NCBI RefSeq assembly: GCF_032062135.1
Contig: NC_092861.1
Coordinates: 116,533,402-116,597,401, forward strand
DNA: 64,000 bases
From: Pyxicephalus adspersus
Lineage: Eukaryota; Chordata; Amphibia; Anura; Pyxicephalidae
Direction: 5' to 3'
Shown here: in pieces, positions 49,901 to 61,900 of the stretch
Layout of the letters: the number at the start of each line of letters is the position of its first letter
Numbering within the stretch: the first letter of the stretch is position 1
Notes under the pieces: generated by a model
Databases searched by the model: none
Seen by the model: only the letters and a program-made list of their open reading frames with translations
Told to the model about the DNA's origin: nothing
Program-made: the position numbers and the translations under genes

Positions 49901-52900
49901 CTCTAAACCCTTGGGTGTCTAGGATTGTCACAAAACACGAGCCTGCGAGTACTTTATTTTGCAAGAAGTGGCAAAATAGAAAAAAGAGAAAAAACACTAG
50001 TGATTAATTAACAAATTTGTATAAAAAAAATCTATATCTAGTGTATACCCTGCCCTGTACTGCACAAAATTTAGCAGGTTTAAATGCACCATGCAATGAA
50101 TGCAGTTAATAAAACATGGCAACCAGGAACTATACATTACAAGGTTAATTTCTTATAGGCCCTATAGATTTTAATAGGCTCAAACTTTCTGCTTTTCTAC
50201 AGAGATGATAAAAAGTGGTGGATTGACCTCCCATCTGCCTGCATAATACTGGGGCTAACCTCACTTGGCAAAGCCAGCAGCATGGCACCAGTGCAGCGTC
50301 ACTTCTTGTAGATAAGTAAATACTGACATTATTGATTATTTTTAGATATCTCTGGTAAAAAGGGTTTCTTTCCACTGAACAGCAAAGCAAGAAACATTCT
50401 TCCCACTGATAACCAATGAAAGGGGACCTGTCCATAGTTATTTTAAATGTTTTAGTTAAATTTAATTTCAGTGTTCTCCCCAGCCTCTTTTAGCTGGACA
50501 CACCACCCGGCTGATGTTCAGGGGTTACTGAAGAGTTGGGTCTCAATACAGAGGCTGCCCCCCCACCTACAATTTCTTCCCACCCGGCTTAAAAAAATGT
50601 CAGGGTTTATCACTGATTATTACTGGAAAACATCTTGCGGTATACAGTGCTTGGAGGGAAGGGAGAGGTAGGTGGGCATTGTGGGCTAGCTAATACCGAT
50701 TTCTTGTTATCACTCAGTCTCCATGGCTGCCAACACAAGCACAAAGTAGTGACATAAATATGGATATGTGTTTCTAATATACAGTCTGTATTGTTCAGCC
50801 TGGCTTTATTCTCACTAAGCTAAAGACAAAATGACAGCCTCCAAAAATGAAATATTCTGACGGAATCTTTGCTTACCAAGTATGCATTAAGGAGTTGTTT
50901 ATAAGCTAATAGCTTTACTTTACCAGTGGCTTCTGTAAACAATGGTACAGGAAAGAACTAAAAAACTAAATTCCAGAAAAATACAACTTACATCTAAATA
51001 ACCTGTGAGTTAAATGTTTATCTTCCAAAAGATTAGCAATTTTTAAGTTACATACACAGGCTTGAAAATTGTTGTTGGAAATGATCTTTCATGATCGATT
51101 CCAGTGACAAACAACTGAAAGTTGAATGAACGAGCACTGTACACACAGCGCTATTTTGTTCTATGGAGAGGGAGAGGAGAGATGAGTGAGTGGCACCCCG
51201 CTGTACTCTCTCCTGTTCACTTCCATTGCGGTTGCTCATCTTCTGTCATTCATGGATCCGCCAGGATTCACTGCTACCCTTAGACTTCCTGATCCAAGTG
51301 CTGGCCCTCAGTCTATTAATCCAAATGCTGGTGTAATGCAGGCTGATTTACTATAAATGTGGGTACATATACTGTACTTCTTTAGTTTAAAAGTTTGTAA
51401 TACTTACCACCTTCGCTGCACTCTGCTGTTCTCGCCTTCTCCTGATGTTTGCAGAGTAGGATTTGTCTCACTTCATGGTCATATAACCACTATCCTTGAA
51501 CCCAGACAGTCACTGCCACAAGCCCTGTACTACTCAGAACTACAAGAGGCAGTTTCATTATGCTGCCTGGTTCACCAGCTTCCACCAGTAGAGAAAGCTT
51601 TTAATATACCAGGAAATTTAGACCAACAACAAAGCTCACATCAATATGTTACTACATGAGAGTTCTATAGAGCCGTACAGACTCCAAAGTAGAGACCAAG
51701 GATGTCATGGGATTATATTGTAAGGACTATTAAAAAGGTAGGTACAAGCAAGGATGTGTGTAGGGATAATAAGAGAAGTAGTTGGCCTTCTACAACTAAT
51801 GTTAAGGATCAGCATGTAATAAAAATGTTGGTTCTTTCTATACTTTGCTGATCTGACTACAAACCTGCGAGGTCTTTCTGTCTGAAAACAATAGAGTTTA
51901 ATAGTTTGTAATTAGAAACTATGTAATCCAAACCAGTGGTCGCCAACCGGTGGTACGTGGTCCGCAGCTCTGGCTGGTGCGCCCCTCAGCGAGGTCAGAA
52001 AAAGGACCCCTCTGGGAGGGCGCACCAACCAGAGCTGCTGACCATGTCCTCCATACAGATTGCAGGCTCAGACCTGCAATGGGATAGTGGGCGGGTTCTG
52101 GCATCATAACGTAACTTTGGGGAAAGTTTCTTCCCCTTTAAGTGACTCATGGCTCCCTGTGCATGTGCGGTCTGGAGCCCTTAAGATTAGTGGTCTGTAG
52201 GTCCGAAAAGGTTGGCCACCACTGATCTAAGCTACTTTGCAATCAGAGGAACTCAAGTTCCTGTTTTCATGGAACACTGTAGAGCACTATCTCTCAACCA
52301 GGATTCCATTAGAGATTGCTCGGGGTTCATTGAGCAATGACCAATTTAGCTACTTTAAGTGACACCAACAATGTTTTTGGGCATTTGTAAAGGTTGAAGG
52401 CATTCTTTTGACTATGGACTGTGAGTTGCAGATAAAGAAATTATAGAAGGGGTTTCCTGAGACCTGAAATTTTTAAGGATTCCCCCACATACAAAAAAAG
52501 TAGTGGAATCCTGCTGTAGAGAGTTATTACTCAAAATGAAACTGTCATGTGGCTATTCTGACATGGAATGCCAACTTTAAACCCATTGATTTGGTGTAGA
52601 TTAACTCGTAAATAACTTTCAGAATAGGACAATTAACAGTATATTTAAAAAGATTTTTTGACAGCTTAACAAAAAAACAGCCCGAGCCATTCATTTCCCA
52701 CTTTTGAAAAGCATATTTCTCAGCAAATTCAACAGATATGTAATATTTATCAAGACCACACCTATCAGTAGAGCCGCCAAATGCAAAAAATACACACAAA
52801 ACAATATGAAAGTACTAATATATTAAAAATCATCATGGTATGAAAATCTAAGGAAAAGGATCAAAACTTTGCATGTCAATAACATACACCTATACAAATT

Positions 52901-55900
52901 AAAAAATGATGGCATCTGCCTTTAGGATTTCATTCTCTGCTAGTGAAGCATATCAATCAATGACAAAAGAATCTTAAGCTATGTTGCCACAAAGTGTTCA
53001 ACGCTGTAAGTAAAATCAGTGAAGAGAGTCTCAAAGCAGTGAGGAACACTCCAATAATTCAAAGGGAACTAGGGTTCCTTTTTTTGGTATGCCAGAAAAT
53101 TTGCAAATAAAGTGCTGACAGTCCAGATTTAGATTGAAATTTAGAAATACAATGTCAAATGTATATAACCTATCCCAATATTTCAGTGCACTGCTTGTCC
53201 CCTCAAAGGTTTGGGTAAGCCCAATTAAAACTATAACTTTTGTACATGCTAGAACACAAAAATGGCAACAACAGCAAATGAACTGGATCTGAAACTGTAA
53301 TCTTGGACACAAGCCATGTAGTAAAACACTAGAAAAACCTGCATTAATATGCAACCCTACTCAAAAGTAACCAAGAAAATAACCAATATGTAATAATTCC
53401 TTTCACACCTATGTCCTTATGAAAACATTGATATACATTGACTTTACCAACATATTTTAATTTCACGACTATACCAAGTTTGATGTCTCAGCGTATAAAA
53501 AAACTTTTGTTATTGCAAAACAAAGGCACATGAGACTGAATCTAATAACATTCCATAAAACAACCTGATATAACTAACCTATTGGTTAATTCCTCCAAGA
53601 CAGTCAAATTACCAGATATTACAAACTACCAATAACCATAAATATTATTAAACTTCTCAACTGGGGACAATTTTTGTAGCTGGCACAACACATCATAAAG
53701 AAAATACAGAACTCTTAACAAAATGAAACATGCAAAATTAAGGTTACAGGTTTCTCATGAAATATTCAAACCTGACTAGATCGATATGGGGCACTTCAAT
53801 ACCCTGATGTCGACCCTGGAAAAAATGACAAATTTGATTAGTCATGGAATCTAGTTAACATTTTTAAATGTTTTCCTCTCGCTCTACCAAGATAACTTAA
53901 AAAGGCATTATAGCAAAGTCTAGTAATGGCTGATCCTTGCAATGATTGCTACACAAAGTTTTTATAATATGTGAATTACTTTTGGCACACAAAATGTGGC
54001 CTATTTGCAAATGAGCTTATTTACTGGGGCTTTGAATGATCAACTGTAAAGAAAAATCTTACGTGTCTACAGTTAAGTTTTATCTGATAATTCTACCCCA
54101 AGGCATCTATGTTTGGTATTTGAGGAGTCAAAAGGTATTTGTATAGTAAAAGATGCCTGCACACATGTACTGCATTTCATTCAACTTGCACATGTTTACG
54201 CAGAGAGAAAATTACATTAGGCAAACACCTATTACTACTTAGAGAACCTTCCCCCTAACACACACCTTGAAAGGGAAACTAAAGTTCCAGGAAGAAAAAT
54301 TGCAAGCAGGAAGGTTTTTTTATTGTAGAATATGTCCTTGTTGCAATAAAACAAACTTACCCACCCAATTACAATTTTTCTAAAGTACACTAAGCATGCA
54401 CAGCTCAATGTAGGATGCTGGCAATCAATGAACTCCCATGTACGTCACAGGAGTTAAGTCATCCAGGCCTGGTCAATCATGATGGCCAAAGATCTGGAAC
54501 TCAGTAGAAGACTGGATAAAGATGATGGCACCATGTGATGACAGGTGAGTGTAAATGGGAAAAGAAAAAGCCATTGGGCAGGTATTTTATTGCAGAAGGG
54601 ACATTCCTAGACCCTCCTGCATTAAAGGACCTGCCTGGTTGCAATTTTTGGTATTATTAAGGTTTAATTCTACTTTAAAGCAGAATAAACTGAGGTCTGG
54701 AAATTCAAAATGATTTAATTAGGCTTGTGAAATTCTTCCCTCTTAGGACTTCTCTAAGGCTAAGTTCAGATAGATGGTCGGCAAGTGCACTGTCAACTCC
54801 CAGGTGCTCACTTTTAACCACTTGGCTTCTGCGAGTATTCACCAATTTTTTTAATTCACCGTGTTGGCAAATGTTTACAGTATGCAGTTGCATTCTTTCT
54901 TGCTTGTTTGTTTTACAATGGCTGCAATGCATCATAGTATATCGGCTCTTCTGCTATACCTCCAATCATTGGTAAATGCATTTCAATCTCTTGTAAAAGT
55001 GTTAAAAAACTGTCCAATACAGGTTGACATTTAAAAATCTGGCAACCTGCATGCCTCAAGAGTGACGGATTTTTGAAAATTCCAGATTTTTTACAGTTAT
55101 ATATGCTGTATATATTTAACAATAAGTTAATACCTGGACAGTCCTTTAAATGGATGATGAATCCATGATTGGGCTGTACAGCAGCTGATTGTGAAGTACA
55201 ACACCATCAAAACAATAACAGCGCCTCCAGAAAACAGTGTAAATTTGAAAATGCGCTTCAAAATCAATGCCGGAAATCTGAAGGAACCGGAATAACGATG
55301 GCCGGATCTTTGAATGTCAACCAAAAATCAATCACAAACTGTGACATTTCCTACTGTAAGTTCTATAGGTTTGGTTTTTTTCCAAGGAAAATAGAAAATC
55401 CTCCCAGTTACGTGTTGTACAAATGAAACTAATATAAAAGCAAATTATGTTTTTCTAAAAGCATTAATAAGTGATGTTGTTTTTAATATATTGTTTTATG
55501 ATGCAACATGTGGATGTGTATGCAATGCATGTGCACTGTGACATTTACTGTAGAAAGCAAAAAAACAGGTTGCAAACCTGTAGATCTCTAGATGAAGACA
55601 AAGTATGTGTAATTATGTGCATAACACATTCCTTTAAACTGTTTATGGAAACACAGGGTGATTGAAAATGCATTACATTGCCATGCAAATTGGTGTATGT
55701 TCAATTAGAGCAGAAAAGTCATTTGCATGTTGCCAAGGTGCATTTAGGATTCCAATAAGACTTTTTTTCATGAAAATACAAACATGTACTTGTAGAAAGA
55801 GCCTTGTCTTCAGACAGTTGGGGGGCTAGAGATCTGGAGTTCCTAAACAGACATCCTCCTCCTAGGTCACTGTATCTTTCTGTCATTTCCAATCGCTATT

Positions 55901-58900
55901 TAATGTACAGTGCTTCATAATATATTGGCGTTATATAAATCCTGTTTAATAACAATGTTAATAGGTAATGCCTATAAAGCCTCAAGTACCTGGCAAAACA
56001 CTTCCACTTGTACTGAATCACAGAACACTGCCTGCAGCGTCAGGCTGACCAGTTGGATTGTTTTGGAAGACTCTTACTGTATCGAGTCTGTACCAGGTAG
56101 TCCTCAGGTTACATACGAGATAGGGACTGTAGGTTTGTTCTTAAGTTGAATTTGTATGTAAGTCAGGACAGGTACATTATTTTAATAAATGCAATTAGGA
56201 CAGATGTTTGTCTCAACATATTATTAGGCAGCATGGTGTCAGTTACTGTATAAAATCCTGTGAGTTAATCACAAACAAATAAAAAAAACTGTATGGGGTC
56301 TAGATATTCCATTAACTTCTGGAGCAAGCTGTCCTTTGATATGCAAAAAGAAACAACTGCAGAGTTTGTATTGGTCATTAAAGAGTTACAAGAGCTTGCA
56401 GAAGAGCTCAGTCTCAGCTGTGCTTAGCAAAAGATTTCTTCTGCAAGTCATGCAAACCACCCCCCTCCAAGCCTTTGTCCTGCACACAAGGGAGCAGGGA
56501 AGCCCATTCGTATCCAGGAGTCGTCCGTATTTCGGAAGTCCTTAACCTGGGGGGCTACCTATACATCTTTAGGACTTTGCAGGGATTGTGAAAATATGTG
56601 AAAAAGTATATGAACATTTAGTAAGGAATTCATCACTCAGATTTTTAATTCTGCCCATCTCCTTATTCTGGTGATTCACCCCTCACTTCACGTTATAATG
56701 CTAATACTTTATTAGTAAAGCAGGGTAGAATGGTAACAATGTTAAATCTAGAGAAATTCATCTTGCTTTAAAAAAACTTTAATTTGCTACACTTTAAAGC
56801 AGAACTAAATTTGTTCGTGGGTAGTGAACAGAAAGTTGCCATCGGCTCCACAGTAGACTTCCATGAAGACAGCATTGGATGGCCACTGATGATGGCAGCT
56901 GGCTTTGTGTACAGCATCCAGCTCTACACTACACCGCGTGTGTGCCATACCGTGTAGTACTAAACCAAAGACACCAGGAGCCAGGGATTTATTTTTATGA
57001 CAAGAAAACATTGCATGTCTCTTGTCAGTTAGCGCTACCTCCTAGTGACATTTTGTTCTTTGAGTTTAGATCCGCTTTAAGTGCCCAATGTTCTGTCCCA
57101 GGAAAAACATCTAACATAATATGGTGGTGGAATGCAGTGAGAGGATTCCTAAGCCTGAATATGACACTGTGCGTTACAGTAGGTAAACCTGCAACAGGAA
57201 TGCAGCACAGTGTATAATAATTGCTTTATGGGTGGTCCTTGTAGAATAGCAGGCCAAGTAAATAGGATATGGTATTACCCGATGGTACAATCTATTATTG
57301 TAGTTTTCCTTATAGTAATTTATCCAGCAAGGGTTAACTATAAACAATTTGCAAGAAACCAGGAATGCATGCTTGCTCCTAACACTTGGATATATCTGAC
57401 TGTACATGACAGACATTTATATATTTTAGCTGGTTAGAAATAAGTGTGAAAGATTAACATGTATTAATAAACCGTGTACAGGACCTTGAGAATGAATAGT
57501 ACACTGATAAACATAGCAGCAGATGATATATTAGACATGTGTAAAATGCTGTACTATTTCTGCCTACAGATTTGTTTTGTACTTCAAGCTGCCCTCACAT
57601 CTGACAACCTAAAACGTTGGTTTCTGGATCGGTTATTTTTAGAGCTGAGCTTTTGCTACTGAACATAAGCAAAGAAAAAAAAATAATTCCTACGCATATC
57701 CTAACTCCAGATCATTATCGGAGACCAACACTCATTCCTGTACTCTCCTTCATAATTCACAATACCAGAACCTTGAACAGTTTATCTGACACAACCTTTC
57801 AGGCTAATTGAACAATCTTCTTTAAATCTTCCCAGTAGTATGAATGCATATCTGACTAGATAAAAAATGGTTTAAATAGTGTTTGTTTACACAAATTCGG
57901 TAGATCAAATCAAGATTGCCATCCTAAAATCCTAACCAATCCTCCCTAATATCTTAAAACTCAAAGCACACACTAATTTAACCCCAACACTACCTAAAGT
58001 TGTATGCCGATTGGTACCATTAGCATGGCGTGCAGAATCCTTGCAGTTCTTGTGCACAGATCCCAGAGCATCAATATTAAATTGTTTCAGCCACGTGAGG
58101 CTTTCTAAATGAGTAGCTATCTACTACTGGTAAATAAGTCCCTCTGTTATCCTTAATGAAGGTGTATGGCTCTACAGAAGGTAAAGCTGAAAGGTTCAAA
58201 AACTGTACTTTTGCTAGGTGCTGCAAAAAAAACATGCCCATGCAGGTTAACAAACAAGTTCCTACACTTTATTTCTGCTTTTAATCTAGTGGAACTTGTT
58301 ACAAAATTAGAAGGTAGAGCAGAGCCTTTTAATTTCACCTCGCCATAACCTATCACTTTATACTGTCACAAAGCAAAGAGAAAACATAGGTATGTTTTGT
58401 TTTTAAAGCAGACATTGATACACTGAAGGGCATGCAAAAGGTATGCTTGTTTCTGCATGGACAACAGTAGGTAGAACCGACGGGTCACAGGGCATTTTAG
58501 TATACAACTCCCATTGGTTCGATTTTGGCATTAGGTGCAGTGTATAATTAAATCTTTAAGCATTTTAAAAAAAATGCATGAATTAAGCATGAATTTAAAA
58601 AAAAATTCTGAACCCGTAATGGATTCTAAAGAGCATAAAAACGAGCATAAAGCATATGAATTCTAAACTCTTGAGCTGCATATAGGGATAGCTGGTTAGT
58701 GAACCCAAAAAGTGTCCGGGCTGAGTCACCGATTGGCTGCTTCTGCCTAACCAACCTTTCAGATGCTGCATATGAACACACTTTCTGGATGACAGCCTGT
58801 ATGTGGTGGAACAGAGATCTGAAGACACACTGAGCCTGGAGTGGGTGTTATGCGAATAATAGAAACATTATGATTGCAGCTTACAACCTAACACAGATGG

Positions 58901-61900
58901 CAGTTGTGAAGAAGCGTGGTCCACGTCAGGATTTAGATATGCTTCAACCAGGGTTAGAAATGTTCAATCATGCCTTAGATTTAACTTCAGCCATTCATAG
59001 CATCTGTGCACTTTTCTAAGTACACAATCATCATTTGTAATATCACAAGTACAGATGCCTTGCATATGTACTACAAAAAGTTTGGTCACTTTCCTTCAGT
59101 TGAGGTGTGTTCAGGAACACGGACAGCCCACTTATAATTTTAGGAAAGCCTTAATAAAATGTTTAATAACATATATTAGAAATTACAGCACTACAGTCCT
59201 AATTATAAAAAAAGGATTCACTTCATTGTTAATTTGGATTTTTGCAATATTTGTTATTAATAGAACACTTACAACCTATTGTGATTGGGATCCTTAGTAG
59301 AACATATTTGTTTCAATATGAGTTGGTTGGAAAAAGGTGAACTGAGGATGTGCCCAACATTCATGACAAGAACTTCTGAATGGCATCACAGAACATCATG
59401 ACAGGAATTTCTGAATAGCAAGTCTTTAAAAAAAGTGCAGGGTGCTCCCCAGATACTTTTAGCTGGGCTTACCACCCATCTAGTTTTGTGTAGATACTGA
59501 AAAGTTGGGTCATTATACAAAGATACTGCTGGGGGAAGGGGGTTGGGGTAGACATTGAAAAGTTGGAACTAAGTATAGGCGGTAGTGGAAAGCAGACAGG
59601 AGTATGGGTACTGAATTTCTAGGCAACACCTAAGCAACATGTTCTAAGCAACATGTTTTAGGGCCATGTGAGAAAAAGCTGTAGGCTTTTCAGTACCCAC
59701 ACAAAAACAGCCGGATGGTTACTGAACAGTGCCAGTGGTGCGCACATCTAAAAGGGCCTAGGGAGAACACAGAAATATTTCAGGATAAGTGCACTCAGTA
59801 TTACATTCTTTGGTAGGTGCAGGAGTTTTTTATGTCTAAAGCTAGTCATACACTGAGCATCTCTTTATCTTTCAATTGCAAAAACAGACTAACAATCTGT
59901 CAGCTGTTTGTGGCAGGTTACCTTGACCCTTTAAATCATTTTTGCTGAAAAGGGCTTTAAACTACCATAAATTATTTGTACTTTATTCTCCATAACTTGA
60001 AGTGGACCAAACAGTGTATTAAACAGCAGCAAATTTGAATTCTGTGTTGCTTCAGAAATGCAATATTCTGTTCTGTAGATTCACAATAGTATACCAGGGA
60101 GTATGCTTTTGATGTCCAAATTCAGCCAAAGGCACTCCTTGCTTTAACGGTTTTTAATTCTGAATGTGCAGAATTCTAAATATGCAAACATTTGTTTAGG
60201 AATTCTATCTGGATAGTCTAGGGACCATGTAACACTGACAATTATGTATTACTACTTTGTGCTTAACTTGCTACAAAGTTAATTGTAGCTAAGAACACCA
60301 TCTTCAGTGGCAACATTACATAATATAGCTGCTGATGATCATCCTGCACCACTTATTTGCAGATGTACAGAAAAGAATTGTAGCCAACTACAGCAGCAAC
60401 TCAGTGACAAGCTGCAAATCACTACAGAAAATGGGATGAGAGATTTGTAGCTGCTTGTGTGACATAACACCAAGGCTACATACACATCAGATGACTCTCA
60501 TCCGATAATCGCCTCAGGGCTGATAAAGGACGAGAATTCGGCGTGTGTACAGCGTCTTAGCAGATCCATGAATTATGAAGGGAAGAGAGCGCAGCGGGAT
60601 GCTGCTCCGTCATTCTCCCCCCCATCCATAGTGCTGTATGTACACCGCTCATTCATGTATTGCGCAATATTTTGTCATTGGAAAGGATCGTGAAAGATCC
60701 GACAATTGCTGCACGTGTGTACATGGCCTGCGGCCTAGTATACACAGATGTGTTTTATATTAAATGCCTTGAAATGCACATACAAAACCTGCATGTGTTA
60801 ATAAAGCAGGATACACTCTAACCATCCCGATCACCAATGTCACAGGGATTGGCAGTGAAGGCAAATTCTAAAAATCTTAAACGGGGATCTCCTAATGAGA
60901 ACACTTGTTCCAAGATAGCCAAGAGTGGATATCTCTCACATTGGAAAGTTTTTCTCTCACTCACTTGTTGAGTCTGTAACACGAGAAGTGAGGGGAAATC
61001 TTTGCTGCAGCAGCGGCAGATCAGAACTTTAGAGGCGCATGGTAAAGTAATTTAAATGTTCAGAGAAACTTGCTTTCCAATAGGCTTGAAAATTTTCCAA
61101 GTATAGACAAATTAGAACTTTGCATTAAAATATATATCTCCAAAACATTTGTGCTGCATAGTGGAAAATGTCTTTACATTCTGTTACTGAATCAAAAAAG
61201 GAAGTGAAAGTCTCTCCAAAATAATGGTAAATTCTCTCACAAATCTGTCCACAAATGACCCCCTCTATAAACTTTTTTACTGGCCAGTGTAAAATTTTGG
61301 CTAAGTTACCACTTCCTTACAACAGTCACCAGTAGGGAGCATGCAGAAATGTAAACAGAAGTTCTATAAGGACCTTACAGACAAAAGTAATGCTATCTCC
61401 ACAGCTCCATATAAATCTTAAGAAAAAACTTTACCAAGAGAAAGTGAATGGTTGCCATTGCTGGGCTCCTGGAGATGTTAGCTGCCTGACTTATGCTGAC
61501 CTTCTTTGGCTTTATTACTTTAGTTACCAACCCAAAACATGTACAGGAGTTACTACTGGCAATTTAAGAAATGTCAGCATCTATGATGCTAGAAGGTAAA
61601 TACACAACTACTTAAACTTACCAGCACTGCTTCATTGCAGCCAATCCTCACTTTCACTGCTAGGAGCCATGGGTGAAAGCCAGCATCACCCTAACACTCC
61701 TATGATTTTTGGATAACTATATTGTGCCCTTGCATGCTGCATTTCTTCCTGCCGATCTGCTACATCCCCAGCATGCCCCTACGAGGTCACACCAGTGATT
61801 TAGTGCCAAGGGGGTGTACAGTGCAACACCTTAATATCCAAATACAAGGAAGTGCTGGATGCTAAAAGCTGCACCAATGCCTGCGCCTCTGCGAGAAAAC

